From: Actinotalea subterranea
GTDB taxonomy: Bacteria; Actinomycetota; Actinomycetes; Actinomycetales; Cellulomonadaceae
Reading direction: 5' to 3'
Assembly (NCBI RefSeq): GCF_008364845.1
Contig: NZ_VTTP01000001.1
Location: forward strand, 210,827-274,826
DNA: 64,000 nucleotides
Below are positions 8,191 through 17,085 of this stretch, in pieces; within the stretch, counting starts at the first letter, position 1, and each line of letters begins with the position of its first letter. The position numbers and the translations under genes are program-made. Below the pieces are notes generated by a model. The model was not told the origin of the DNA and made no database searches. It saw only the letters and a list, made by a program, of their open reading frames with translations.

Positions 8191-8718
8191 ATGACCGCCC
8201 GAGCACCCCAGGGGACCCGTGCCCACCCGCGTTCCTCCTGGTCGCGGTGGAGCAGCGGCCGATCCGCCGCCGGCGGTGATGACGACGGTCAGATCATGCT
8301 GCTGTCCCTCGGCTACGCCGTGCTCGCTCTGCTCCTGGTCCTCGCGATCGTGTCCGCGTCGAGCGTCCACCTCGAACGCAAACGACTCCTCGCCCTCGCC
8401 GACCTCGCGGCCCTCGAGGCCGCGGACAGCCTCGACGAGACCTCCTACTACGGGCGCGCCGACACCCCCGGCACGGACTCGCTCGTCCGCCTGAGCCCCG
8501 AGTCGGTGCGCGCCGCCGTCGACGCGCACCTCGTCAGCTCCCCGGCGAGCGGCCGGCTGAGCGACCTGCGCGTGGTCGACGCGACGACACCTGACGCACG
8601 CACCGCCGAGGTCACCCTCGCGGCCGTCGCACACCCGCCGCTCCTGTCCTGGTTCCTCGCCCCTTGGTCCGACGGCATCCCGCTCCAGGTCACCGCCCGG
8701 GCCCGCGCCGACGACTAG
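8191..8718 (+). CDS. TadG-like pilus-assembly protein (helicase/secretion-neighbourhood TadE-like)
   Basis: A 175-residue protein beginning with a short basic segment, then the TadG-type N-terminal helix DDGQIMLLSLGYAVLALLL and an exported domain of about 120 residues. In actinobacteria this small TadG-like protein normally closes the Tad operon. The ATG lies 3 bp after the previous stop. No VWA domain of the kind in full-length TadG is present, so it is the short actinobacterial form. Confidence 0.76.
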   Translation: MTARAPQGTRAHPRSSWSRWSSGRSAAGGDDDGQIMLLSLGYAVLALLLVLAIVSASSVHLERKRLLALADLAALEAADSLDETSYYGRADTPGTDSLVRLSPESVRAAVDAHLVSSPASGRLSDLRVVDATTPDARTAEVTLAAVAHPPLLSWFLAPWSDGIPLQVTARARADD

Positions 8719-8845
8719 TGCGGTCCCTCGACGCCTCATCCCACCCGGGGCCCGGCCGATGGTGCGGCAACACGACGCGGGGGTCGTCGTCGGTTCTGTC
8801 GCGCCCCCCGTGGCGACCGACCGAACGCTGAGAGACCCTGCACTC

Positions 8846-10255
8846 ATGGAACCGACCGCATCAGCCCCAGGTGCCACCGCACCGACCGCCTCGACCAGCC
8901 CCGCTGACGACGCGCTCGACCGCGAGCTCCTCGCGCTCCTCGCCCGCCGGGACGTCCACGCCGTCTTCCAGCCCGTCGTCGAGCTCCGCACCGGCGAGGT
9001 CGTCGGCCTCGAGGCGCTCGCCCGTGGGCCCCTCAGCTCTCCCCTGGAGAACCCGCGCGAGCTCTTCGCCGCCGCCGAGCGCTGCCGGCGCACCGCCGAG
9101 CTCGACTGGGTGTGCCGCGCGACCGCGTTCTCGGCGGTCCTCGACGCCGACGTCCCGCCGTCCATGTCCATCTTCGTCAACGTCGAGCCCGGCTCCCTCG
9201 GCGCGGAGTGCCCCGAGGACCTGCGGACCGTCGTGAGCCAGGCCGAGTCGCTCCTGCGCGTGTTCGTGGAGGTCAACGACCGCGCCATCACGACCGACCC
9301 CGCGGCGCTCCTCGCCGCCGTCGACCGCGCGCGCGAGATGGGCTGGGGAGTCGCCATCGACGACGTCGGCTCGAGCCGCGCGCCTATCCCGATGCTGCCG
9401 GTCACGGGCGCGGACATGGTCAAGGTCGACCTGAGCCTGCTGCGCGCCGCCGAACCCGCCGACCGGTCCGCGATCCTCCTGAGCGCGCTCCAGCACGTCG
9501 AGCAGACCGGCGCGTCCCTGTGCGTCGAGCGAATCGAGGACGAGGACGACCTGCGCTGGGCCATCGCCCTCGGCGCACGCTACGGCCAGGGACGCCACCT
9601 CGGCATGCCCGGTCCGCTCGCCGCCCACTACCCGCCCGCGCGTGCCGTCCCACCCGTGACGGCGTCGGCCGACGAGGTGGCCGTCGCCGCGCCGTACGTG
9701 CTCGTCGAGGACCGCGAGTCACGCCTCGTCACGCTGCCCGAGCTGATGGAGCTGGCGCGCCTCGTCGCGTACACGGAGAACGTGCCGGGCGTGAAGCCCA
9801 TCGTGCTGTTCGGCATGGGGCGCGACGGCCTGCAGACCCTCCTCGACACGGACATGCCCCGCCCCGACGACGGCGCGCTGCTCGCCGTCGGGTTCGGGAC
9901 CGGCTCCCTGTCCGAGCCGGTCGGGGCCCTGCGGGCCGTCCGCACGCTTGCCGACGACCCGCTGACCGCCGAGCGGTTCCTCGTGGTGCTCAACGAGTAC
10001 GGCGCGTACGGGGTGTTCGGCCGGGAGACGGGCGACGGGCGTTTCGACGTCGTGCTGACCCGGGACGCGGACCTCGTGCACTGCGCCGCCCGTCAGCTCA
10101 TGCGCCGCGTCCCGCCGCCCGGCGGTGACGACCGCGCGCTCGAGCCCCGCTGGTTCGACGTCGAGGAGGAGCCCGAGCACGCCACGTCGGCCGGCGCGGC
10201 GGGCGCGTCGTCGGGCCGCGGTGGCTGGCGGGGGCGCCTCGGACGGCACGGCTGA
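8846..10255 (+). CDS. EAL-domain protein with additional C-terminal domain
   Basis: About 469 residues. The N-terminal half (about 35-265) is an EAL domain, the c-di-GMP phosphodiesterase fold: FQPVVELRTGEVVGLEALARG keeps the EAL motif, FVNVEPGSL keeps the Asn, IDDVGSS keeps the Asp pair, KVDLSLL keeps the Lys, and VERIEDEDDL and GQG keep Glu and Gln. The usual E-x-T-E is EVND, and IDDFG is IDDVG, so activity is uncertain. The C-terminal half (about 280-440) ends with ADDPLTAERFLVVLNEYG; it resembles a sensory domain, possibly DICT, but I cannot name it safely. The ATG at 8846 is preferred; ATG 8759 would add 29 residues. It may tune c-di-GMP for the adjacent pilus operon, by location only. 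Confidence 0.82.
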   Translation: MEPTASAPGATAPTASTSPADDALDRELLALLARRDVHAVFQPVVELRTGEVVGLEALARGPLSSPLENPRELFAAAERCRRTAELDWVCRATAFSAVLDADVPPSMSIFVNVEPGSLGAECPEDLRTVVSQAESLLRVFVEVNDRAITTDPAALLAAVDRAREMGWGVAIDDVGSSRAPIPMLPVTGADMVKVDLSLLRAAEPADRSAILLSALQHVEQTGASLCVERIEDEDDLRWAIALGARYGQGRHLGMPGPLAAHYPPARAVPPVTASADEVAVAAPYVLVEDRESRLVTLPELMELARLVAYTENVPGVKPIVLFGMGRDGLQTLLDTDMPRPDDGALLAVGFGTGSLSEPVGALRAVRTLADDPLTAERFLVVLNEYGAYGVFGRETGDGRFDVVLTRDADLVHCAARQLMRRVPPPGGDDRALEPRWFDVEEEPEHATSAGAAGASSGRGGWRGRLGRHG

Positions 10256-10270
10256 GCGTCGCAGGACGGT

Positions 10271-10297
10271 GCGGGGCTCCGGTCGCCGGCGCCCCGC
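10271..10297 (+). terminator. GC-rich hairpin after the EAL gene
   Basis: GCGGGGC and GCCCCGC form a 7-bp stem enclosing a second CCGG/CCGG stem with a TCG loop. No T-tract follows, as is common for actinobacterial terminators. Confidence 0.55.
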
Positions 10298-10325
10298 CGC
10301 GGCTGAGCGCGTGGCCCGGAGCGGG

Positions 10326-10331
10326 TAGCCT
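10326..10331 (+). promoter_or_regulatory. Leaderless-type -10 hexamer TAGCCT before prfB
   Basis: TAGCCT ends 8 bp before the GTG at 10340, and there is no clear Shine-Dalgarno sequence. Confidence 0.5.
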
Positions 10332-10339
10332 GGACGGTC

Positions 10340-11452
10340 GTGGCTGCCACCGACTTCTCCGCTGAGATCAGCGCCCTGCGCGGGACCCTGGGCACCATCC
10401 GGGCGGTGAGCAACCCCGAGGCCCTGCGCGCCCGCATCGCCGAGCTGTCCGAGCGGGCGTCCGCGCCCGACCTGTGGGACGACACGGACGAGGCGCAGAA
10501 GGTCACCTCGGCGTTGTCCCACGCCCAGTCGGAGCTCGAGCGCATCGACGGGTTCGCCCAGCGCATCGACGACCTCGAGACGCTCGTCGAGATGGCCGTC
10601 GAGGAGTCCGACGCGGAGACGCTGGCCGACGCCGAGGCCGAGCTCGCGAGCCTCCGCAAGGACCTGGGTGCCCTCGAGGTCCGCACGCTCCTCTCGGGCG
10701 AGTACGACCAGCGCGAGGCCGTCGTCACCATCCGTGCCGGCGCGGGCGGCGTCGACGCCGCCGACTTCGCCGAGATGCTGCTGCGCATGTACCTGCGCTG
10801 GGCCGAGCGCCACGGCTACCCCACGGCCGTCCTCGACACCTCCTACGCGGAGGAGGCCGGCCTGAAGTCCGCGACGTTCGAGGTCAAGGTCCCCTACGCG
10901 TTCGGCAACCTGTCCGTCGAGGCCGGCACGCACCGCCTGGTGCGCATCTCGCCGTTCGACAACCAGGGCCGCCGCCAGACGTCCTTCGCCGCCGTCGAGG
11001 TCGTCCCGCTCATCGAGCAGACGGACCACATCGACATCCCGGAGAACGAGATCAAGGTCGACGTGTTCCGCTCCTCCGGGCCCGGTGGCCAGTCCGTCAA
11101 CACGACCGACTCCGCGGTCCGCCTCACCCACCTGCCGACGGGCACGGTGGTGTCGATGCAGAACGAGAAGTCGCAGATCCAGAACCGCGCCGCGGCGATG
11201 CGCGTGCTCCAGTCCCGCCTCCTGGTGCTGCGCCAGGCCGAGGAGAAGGCGACCCAGAAGGAGCTCGCGGGCGACATCAAGGCGAGCTGGGGCGACCAGA
11301 TGCGCTCCTACGTGCTCCAGCCGTACCAGATGGTCAAGGACCTGCGGACCGAGCACGAGGTCGGCAACCCGTCCGCGGTGTTCGACGGCGACATCGACGA
11401 CTTCATCGAGGCCGGCATCCGCTGGCGCCGCGGCGGCGCCGCGGACAGCTGA
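10340..11452 (+). CDS. prfB: Peptide chain release factor 2
   Basis: A 370-residue release factor that reads UGA and UAA stop codons and triggers peptidyl-tRNA hydrolysis. The codon-recognition tripeptide SPF is in [15 protein letters not shown], the GGQ catalytic loop is in [17 protein letters not shown], and the N-terminal helical domain ([21 protein letters not shown]) is complete. The frame is continuous from the GTG at 10340, so the programmed +1 frameshift that autoregulates prfB in many bacteria is absent. It heads the prfB-ftsE-ftsX-hydrolase-smpB block, which is conserved in actinobacteria. Confidence 0.97.
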   Translation: MAATDFSAEISALRGTLGTIRAVSNPEALRARIAELSERASAPDLWDDTDEAQKVTSALSHAQSELERIDGFAQRIDDLETLVEMAVEESDAETLADAEAELASLRKDLGALEVRTLLSGEYDQREAVVTIRAGAGGVDAADFAEMLLRMYLRWAERHGYPTAVLDTSYAEEAGLKSATFEVKVPYAFGNLSVEAGTHRLVRISPFDNQGRRQTSFAAVEVVPLIEQTDHIDIPENEIKVDVFRSSGPGGQSVNTTDSAVRLTHLPTGTVVSMQNEKSQIQNRAAAMRVLQSRLLVLRQAEEKATQKELAGDIKASWGDQMRSYVLQPYQMVKDLRTEHEVGNPSAVFDGDIDDFIEAGIRWRRGGAADS

Positions 11453-11700
11453 CCGTCCGGGCCGCGCGGGCCCCGCGGACCGGCCGCACCGGCGGACGCC
11501 CGCCCGGGCGGCGTGACACGCACATTCCGGGCATCCCCTCCCAACCGGGCCGTCCGGCGTCGGGCGGCATCCGGGCCGGATCCGTGCGGCGGCGTGTCGG
11601 GCGCCCGACGTCGCGCGGGCTCTGCTTAGTCTCGACACGGACGCGCCTGCCCCCGGGCTGGTCCGCCCGCCCTCCGCCCCCGACGACTGGCCTGGACGCT

Positions 11701-12390
11701 GTGATCCGATTCGAGAACGTCACCAAGGTCTATGCGCGCGGTGCCCGTCCGGCACTCGACGCCATCGACCTCGAGGTCGAGCGCGGCGAGTTCGTGTTCC
11801 TCGTCGGGGCCTCCGGCTCCGGGAAGTCGACCTTCCTGCGCCTCGTGCTCCGCGAGGAGCGGCCGACGGCGGGACGCGTGTTCGTGGCGGGGCGTGACCT
11901 CTCGACCCTGTCGACGTGGAAGGTCCCGCACCTGCGCCGCCAGATCGGCGCCGTGTTCCAGGACTTCCGCCTGCTGCCCAACAAGACGGTCTTCGAGAAC
12001 GTCGCGTTCGCGCTCCAGGTCATCGGCAAGCCGAAGCACCACATCATGACGACGGTGCCGGACACGCTCGAGCTCGTCGGCCTCGGTGGCAAGGAGCGGC
12101 GCCGGCCCCACGAGCTCTCGGGTGGTGAGCAGCAGCGCGTCGCGATCGCGCGCGCCTTCGTCAACCGCCCGTCGATCCTGCTCGCGGACGAGCCGACCGG
12201 GAACCTCGACCCGACGACGTCGGTCGGGATCATGCGCCTCCTGGACCGCATCAACCGCACCGGCACCACGGTGGTCATGGCCACGCACGACGACGAGATC
12301 GTCGACCAGATGCGCAAGCGCGTGGTCGAGCTGGACCACGGCCAGATGGTGCGCGACCAGTCCCGCGGCGTCTACGGCTCGACGCGCTGA
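11701..12390 (+). CDS. ftsE: Cell-division ATP-binding protein FtsE
   Basis: A 229-residue ABC ATPase of the FtsEX complex, which couples cytokinesis to peptidoglycan hydrolysis. Walker A is GASGSGKST (residues 36-44), the Q-loop is [18 protein letters not shown] (typical of FtsE), the ABC signature is [14 protein letters not shown], Walker B is [12 protein letters not shown], and the H-loop is MATHDDEIV. The GTG start follows a 248-bp gap after prfB. A possible -10 (TTAGTCT) near 11627 would give a leader of about 60 nt. FtsX follows 11 bp downstream. Confidence 0.96.
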   Translation: MIRFENVTKVYARGARPALDAIDLEVERGEFVFLVGASGSGKSTFLRLVLREERPTAGRVFVAGRDLSTLSTWKVPHLRRQIGAVFQDFRLLPNKTVFENVAFALQVIGKPKHHIMTTVPDTLELVGLGGKERRRPHELSGGEQQRVAIARAFVNRPSILLADEPTGNLDPTTSVGIMRLLDRINRTGTTVVMATHDDEIVDQMRKRVVELDHGQMVRDQSRGVYGSTR

Positions 12391-12401
12391 GGGGGGCGAC
12401 C

Positions 12402-13316
12402 ATGCGACTTCAGTTCATCCTGTCCGAGATCGGCCTCGGCCTGCGCCGCAACCTGTCGATGACGGTGTCCGTCATCCTCGTGACCTTCGTGTCCCTGACG
12501 TTCGTGGGGGCCGCCGGGCTGCTCCAGGTGCAGATCGGCCAGATGAAGGACGAGTGGTACGACAAGGTCGAGGTCACCATCTACCTGTGCCCGGACGGCT
12601 CGGAGCAGCCGACCTGCGCGGGCGGGCTCGCGAGCGACGAGCAGATCGAGACCCTGCGCACCGAGCTCGAGTCCGACGCCCTCGAGCCGTACGTCGAGCA
12701 GGTGTACTTCGAGAGCCAGGAGCAGGCGTTCGCGTCCTTCCAGGAGCGGTTCGCCGACGAGGCGTGGGCGCAGGGCGTCACGGCCGACCAGATGCAGGCG
12801 TCGTTCCGCATCGCGCTCGACGACCCCGAGCAGTACCAGGTGGTCGCGGAGATGTTCACCGGGCGCCAGGGCGTGGAGATGGTGCGTGACCCGCGCGCCG
12901 TCGTCGAGCCCCTCATCCTCGTGATGAACCGCGGCAGCCTCGTCGCCGCCGGGCTCGCCGCCGTCATGCTGCTCGCCGCGGTGCTGCTCATCACCACCAC
13001 GATCCGGCTCTCCGCGATGAGCCGACGGCGTGAGACCGGCATCATGCGGCTCGTCGGCGCCTCCAACCTGTTCATCCAGCTGCCGTTCATGCTCGAGGGC
13101 GCGATCGCCGCGACCATCGGCGCAGCCCTGTCCGTGGCCGGCCTGTGGTTCGGGGTGCGCTACCTCGTCGAGGACTGGCTCGCGGACTCCGTGAGCTTCA
13201 TCGACTACATCGGCACCGAGGCGGTGTGGACCATCGCACCGGTCCTCCTCGTGATCGCGATCGGCCTCGCCGCGATCTCATCCGTCGTCACCCTCAGCCG
13301 ATACACGAAGGTGTGA
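12402..13316 (+). CDS. ftsX: Cell-division protein FtsX
   Basis: A 304-residue permease-like subunit. TM1 lies at about 22-45, a large extracellular domain spans about 50-180 with a cysteine pair (YLCPDGSEQPTC) that could form a disulfide, and three C-terminal helices complete the FtsX fold (about 185-210, 230-260, 275-300). The intracellular motif SRRRETGIMRLVGASNLFIQLPF is cut by the helices as expected. It transmits ATP-driven conformational change from FtsE to an extracellular hydrolase, most likely the product of the next gene, which starts 6 bp downstream. Confidence 0.95.
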   Translation: MRLQFILSEIGLGLRRNLSMTVSVILVTFVSLTFVGAAGLLQVQIGQMKDEWYDKVEVTIYLCPDGSEQPTCAGGLASDEQIETLRTELESDALEPYVEQVYFESQEQAFASFQERFADEAWAQGVTADQMQASFRIALDDPEQYQVVAEMFTGRQGVEMVRDPRAVVEPLILVMNRGSLVAAGLAAVMLLAAVLLITTTIRLSAMSRRRETGIMRLVGASNLFIQLPFMLEGAIAATIGAALSVAGLWFGVRYLVEDWLADSVSFIDYIGTEAVWTIAPVLLVIAIGLAAISSVVTLSRYTKV

Positions 13317-13321
13317 GCACC

Positions 13322-14650
13322 GTGACCCCTCGCCCACGCCACGCCCGCGCGGCCCTGGCCGCACTGCTCGGCGCGCTCCTCGTCGGCGGACTCATGACCC
13401 CGGCGACCGCGGACGAGTACGACGACCAGCGGGCCGCGACCGAGCAGCGCCAGCGGGAGGTCGACGCCGCGAAGGACGCGCTCGCGGAGCAGCTCGAGGG
13501 CACGGACGCCGCGCTCGCCCAGACGTACGCGGAGCTCACGGTCATCGAGGCGCAGATCCCCGTCGCCGAGCAGGAGCTCGCGGCGGCCGAGGCCCTCGTC
13601 GCGGAGCTCCAGCGTCAGGCCGCGCTCATCGCGCAGCGCCTGACGGACGCGGAGGCCGAGGAGGCGTCGATCAGCGCCCAGATCGAGGCGGACACGGCGC
13701 GCGCCGACGTCACCCGCACGGCGATCGGCGAGATGGCCCGCGACGCCTACCGTGGCGACCTCGCGGCCTCCTCGCTCTCGGCCGTGCTCGACGCCGAGTC
13801 GACGGACGACTTCGTGGAGCAGTCCGCGATGGCGTCGACCGCCCTGCGCACCCAGACCCAGGCGCTGCGCGACCTCGAGCAGATCAACGGTGTGAACCGC
13901 AACCGTGAGGTGCGGCTCACCGCGGTCCGTGAGCAGATCACGGCGCTCAAGGCCGAGGCCGACGCCAAGGTCGTCGAGGCAGAGGCCGCCCGCGTCGCGG
14001 CCGAGGAGCGCAAGACGGCGCTCGTGAACCTCCAGGCCGAGCAGCAGGCCAAGGCCCAGCTCATGGAGACGCAGAAGGCGACACAGCTCTCCAAGAAGGC
14101 CGAGCTCGAGGCGCAGGAGGCGGCGCTCGCGCGCGACCTGGCCGCGATCGTCGCCGCGCAGGAGGCCGAGCGTGCGCGGCTCGCCGCGGAGGCCGCCGCA
14201 GCGGGCAAGCCGGCACCCAACCCGACGGGGTCGACCGCGTCGGCGCCGTTCATCAACCCGTCCTCAGTGAGCCCGATGGTCGTGACCTCGAGCTACGGCC
14301 AGCGCTTCCACCCGATCTGGAAGGAGTGGCGCCTGCACGCCGGGACGGACATCCGCACATGGTGCGGCACGCCGCTCTACGCGGGCGCCTCGGGCACGGT
14401 CGAGTGGGCGCGCGCCCGCAGCGGGTACGGCAACCAGGTCATGATCAACCACGGCTACTGGAACGGGAAGTCGCTCATGTCGAGCTACAACCACATGACC
14501 AGCTTCGCCGTCCGGGGTGGCCAGCAGGTGTCCCAGGGCCAGCTCATCGGCTACTCGGGCAACACGGGGACGTCGGCGGCGTGCCACCTGCACCTCGAGG
14601 TCTACGTCAACGGCGCGACGGTCGACCCGCGGCCGATGATCAACGGCTGA
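13322..14650 (+). CDS. Coiled-coil M23 peptidoglycan endopeptidase, probable FtsEX effector
   Basis: A 442-residue exported protein: signal peptide (about 8-32), a long coiled coil (about 35-300) rich in Ala/Glu/Gln, and a LytM/M23 domain at about 330-440. Zinc ligands are seen in the HAGTD motif (H and D) and in the HLHLE motif. The layout equals EnvC, PcsB and RipC, hydrolases controlled by FtsEX through their coiled coils. GAAGG lies 10 bp before the GTG at 13322; GTG 13313, overlapping the ftsX stop, is the alternative. Adjacency to ftsX strongly supports the functional link, although direct binding is inferred. Confidence 0.9.
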   Translation: MTPRPRHARAALAALLGALLVGGLMTPATADEYDDQRAATEQRQREVDAAKDALAEQLEGTDAALAQTYAELTVIEAQIPVAEQELAAAEALVAELQRQAALIAQRLTDAEAEEASISAQIEADTARADVTRTAIGEMARDAYRGDLAASSLSAVLDAESTDDFVEQSAMASTALRTQTQALRDLEQINGVNRNREVRLTAVREQITALKAEADAKVVEAEAARVAAEERKTALVNLQAEQQAKAQLMETQKATQLSKKAELEAQEAALARDLAAIVAAQEAERARLAAEAAAAGKPAPNPTGSTASAPFINPSSVSPMVVTSSYGQRFHPIWKEWRLHAGTDIRTWCGTPLYAGASGTVEWARARSGYGNQVMINHGYWNGKSLMSSYNHMTSFAVRGGQQVSQGQLIGYSGNTGTSAACHLHLEVYVNGATVDPRPMING

Positions 14651-14699
14651 TCGGGCCGCCCTGCGCACATTCCCGGTGAGCCCGACGGCACGGACCAAC

Positions 14700-14705
14700 T
14701 AGCCT
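14700..14705 (+). promoter_or_regulatory. Leaderless-type -10 hexamer TAGCCT before smpB
   Basis: TAGCCT ends 6 bp before the ATG at 14712, suggesting that smpB has its own leaderless promoter in addition to any read-through from ftsX. Confidence 0.5.
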
Positions 14706-14711
14706 GGGGGC

Positions 14712-15182
14712 ATGGCCAAGGAGACGGGACGCAAGCTCGTCGCGTCCAACAAGAAGGCGCGGCACGACTTCCACATCGACGAGACGTTCGAGGCGGGGCT
14801 CGTGCTCACCGGCACCGAGGTCAAGGCGCTCCGGGCCGGGCGCGCGTCCCTCGTCGACGGGTTCGTCGAGGTCGACCGCGGCGAGGCGTGGCTCCAGGCC
14901 GTGCACATCCCCGAGTACACCGAGGGCACGTGGACCAACCACGCCCCGCGGCGCAAGCGCAAGCTCCTGCTGCACCGGCGCCAGATCGACGAGCTCGAGC
15001 GCGAGTCCCAGGCGAAGGGGCACACGATCGTCCCGCTCGCCCTGTACTTCGTGGACGGCCGCGCGAAGGTCGAGATCGCTCTCGCCCGCGGCAAGAAGGA
15101 GTACGACAAGCGGCACGCGTTGCGTGAGAAGCAGGAGATCCGCGAGGCCCAGGCAGCGATGAGCCTGCGCAAGCATGGCTGA
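14712..15182 (+). CDS. smpB: SsrA-binding protein SmpB
   Basis: A 156-residue oligonucleotide-binding-fold protein that carries tmRNA to stalled ribosomes. Family motifs are [38 protein letters not shown], the YTEGTW loop, [15 protein letters not shown], and the basic C-terminal tail [14 protein letters not shown] that inserts into the empty mRNA channel. Length is standard. Its RNA partner ssrA lies 4.8 kb downstream in the same orientation. The end overlaps the next gene by 8 bp. Confidence 0.97.
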   Translation: MAKETGRKLVASNKKARHDFHIDETFEAGLVLTGTEVKALRAGRASLVDGFVEVDRGEAWLQAVHIPEYTEGTWTNHAPRRKRKLLLHRRQIDELERESQAKGHTIVPLALYFVDGRAKVEIALARGKKEYDKRHALREKQEIREAQAAMSLRKHG

Positions 15183-17085
15183 GCGGGCCACGGGCAGGAC
15201 GGGCCGTTCCGTCGCGCGCGCCGTCGGCGTGGCTGCGGCCGTCGGCACGGCGCTCGGCATCGGCCTCCTGACCGGCGGCGTCGCCCATGCCACGGGTTCC
15301 GCGGCACAGGCCGGCGTCCGTGCGGAGGCGGGCAACGACGCCGAGGACCGGATCACGCGTTACGACCTCGCGATCGACCTGGACGACGACGGCGTCGCGC
15401 ACGTCGCGCTGGACCTCGCGGTGGACTTCGGCAGCAGCCCCAACCACGGCCCCTACCTCACGTACGTCGTGAAGCAGAGGTGGGACGACACGCAGGACCG
15501 CGTCTACCGCACCACGGACGTGCGCGCCTCGAGCAGCACGGGTGCCGCGGCCGACGTTGACGTCGAGGAGGAGGGCGCCCTCCTCGTCCTGCGCATCGGC
15601 GACGAGGACGAGGAGGTCCGCGGCCTTCAGGAGTACCGGATCACGTACGACGTCGAGGGCTGGGTCAACGCGTCCGACCTGACGGGCGGCGACGACGAGC
15701 TGAACCTCAACGTGCTGGGCGGCTGGCAGGTCCCCGTCGAGGACGTGACCGTGACGGTCACCGGCCCGGACGACGTGACCTTCGCGGAGTGCATGGCAGG
15801 CCGCCTCGGCAGCCGGGACTCGTGCACAGGCGCCGAGGCGTCGGGAAGCACGGCGACGTTCCGCCAGGACGAGACGCCCGCGAACCAGCACCTGACCGTC
15901 GTGGCCGGCTTCCCCGCCGGGACGTTCGGCGGCGTCGAGCCCCTGCTGCAGGACCGCTGGAGCGCGGGACGTGCTTTCTCCCTCACCCCGGCGACCGGTC
16001 TCGCGACGCTCGCGGCGCTGCTGGGCGGTGCCGGCCTCGTGGGCTGGCGCGCACGGCTGCGCGGGCGCGACGACGCGTACCTGGGCCTCACGCCCGGCCT
16101 GCTGCCCGCACCCGGCCAGCAGGCGTCGGTCGGGCAGCGTCGGCGCGTGCCCGTGACCGTCCAGTTCACTCCCCCGGCCGGGTTCCGGCCCGGCCAGCTC
16201 GGCACCCTCGTCGACGAGCACGCGGACCCGCGTGACGTGACGGCGACGCTCGTGGACCTCGCCGTGCGGGGCTACCTGCGCATCGAGCAGACGACCGGTA
16301 CCGGGGACAAGGCCGACGAGCGGGACTGGCGGCTCGTCGAGACGGGCGACAGCAGCGACCCCGCTCTCCTGCCGTACGAGGCCGCGCTGCTCAAGGACAT
16401 CTTCGCCGGGCGCACGTCGGTCGAGCTGTCCGCGCTGCGCACGACCTTCGCGTCCTCGATGGCGTCGGTCCAGGCTGCGCTCTACGAGGACGTCACCGAA
16501 CGCGGCTGGTTCCGGGGCAACCCCACCAAGGTGCGCGCACGCTGGGCCGGCCTCGGCTCCCTCGTGACGTTCGGCGCCGTCGTCCTCGCTGTGCTCCTCG
16601 CGATCTTCACCACGTGGGCGCTCGTCGGCGTGGGGCTCGTCGTCGTGGGCGTCGTCATGCTGTCCCTGACCCGTGCCGCGCCCGCGCGCACGGCCGACGG
16701 CACCGCTGTGCTGCACCAGGCCGAGGGGTTCCGTCAGTACCTCGCGACGGCCGAGGGCCCCCAGCTGCGCTTCGAGGAGGGTGAGGACCTCTTCAGCCGG
16801 TACCTGCCGTACGCGATCGCGTTCGGCGTCACGGAGCGCTGGGCGCGCGTCTTCGCGGACCTCGCCGCGCAGGGCCGCGCGGTGCCGGACCCCACGTGGT
16901 ACGTCGGCGCATGGGGCTACGGCGCGTTCTGGTCCGGCGGTGGTGGCTTCGCCGAGTCCCTCACGTCCTTCACCGCGGACGCCGAGTCCGCGATCACGGC
17001 GCCGACGCCCGGCTCCTTCGGCTCGTCGGGGTCCGGCGGGTTCTCCGGCGGCGGGGTCGGCGGAGGCGGAGGCGGCACCTGGTGA
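15175..17085 (+). CDS. DUF2207 family membrane protein
   Basis: A 636-residue envelope protein. An N-terminal signal/TM segment (about 10-40) leads to the extracellular DUF2207 beta domain ([41 protein letters not shown]). A first TM helix lies at about 275-290, a cytoplasmic winged-helix-like portion ([17 protein letters not shown]) follows, two TM helices at about 460-500, then a conserved segment ([18 protein letters not shown]) and a Gly/Ser-rich C-terminal tail. Family function is unknown. The ATG overlaps smpB by 8 bp and the stop overlaps the LRR gene start (GTGA), so the three are probably co-translated. Confidence 0.87.
   Translation: MAERATGRTGRSVARAVGVAAAVGTALGIGLLTGGVAHATGSAAQAGVRAEAGNDAEDRITRYDLAIDLDDDGVAHVALDLAVDFGSSPNHGPYLTYVVKQRWDDTQDRVYRTTDVRASSSTGAAADVDVEEEGALLVLRIGDEDEEVRGLQEYRITYDVEGWVNASDLTGGDDELNLNVLGGWQVPVEDVTVTVTGPDDVTFAECMAGRLGSRDSCTGAEASGSTATFRQDETPANQHLTVVAGFPAGTFGGVEPLLQDRWSAGRAFSLTPATGLATLAALLGGAGLVGWRARLRGRDDAYLGLTPGLLPAPGQQASVGQRRRVPVTVQFTPPAGFRPGQLGTLVDEHADPRDVTATLVDLAVRGYLRIEQTTGTGDKADERDWRLVETGDSSDPALLPYEAALLKDIFAGRTSVELSALRTTFASSMASVQAALYEDVTERGWFRGNPTKVRARWAGLGSLVTFGAVVLAVLLAIFTTWALVGVGLVVVGVVMLSLTRAAPARTADGTAVLHQAEGFRQYLATAEGPQLRFEEGEDLFSRYLPYAIAFGVTERWARVFADLAAQGRAVPDPTWYVGAWGYGAFWSGGGGFAESLTSFTADAESAITAPTPGSFGSSGSGGFSGGGVGGGGGGTW

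Noticed and set aside
11453-11700. Small gene or RNA in the 248-bp prfB-ftsE gap
   Set aside because: Only GC-rich imperfect hairpins and a possible -10 (TTAGTCT) are seen; no protein-like frame or known RNA motif.
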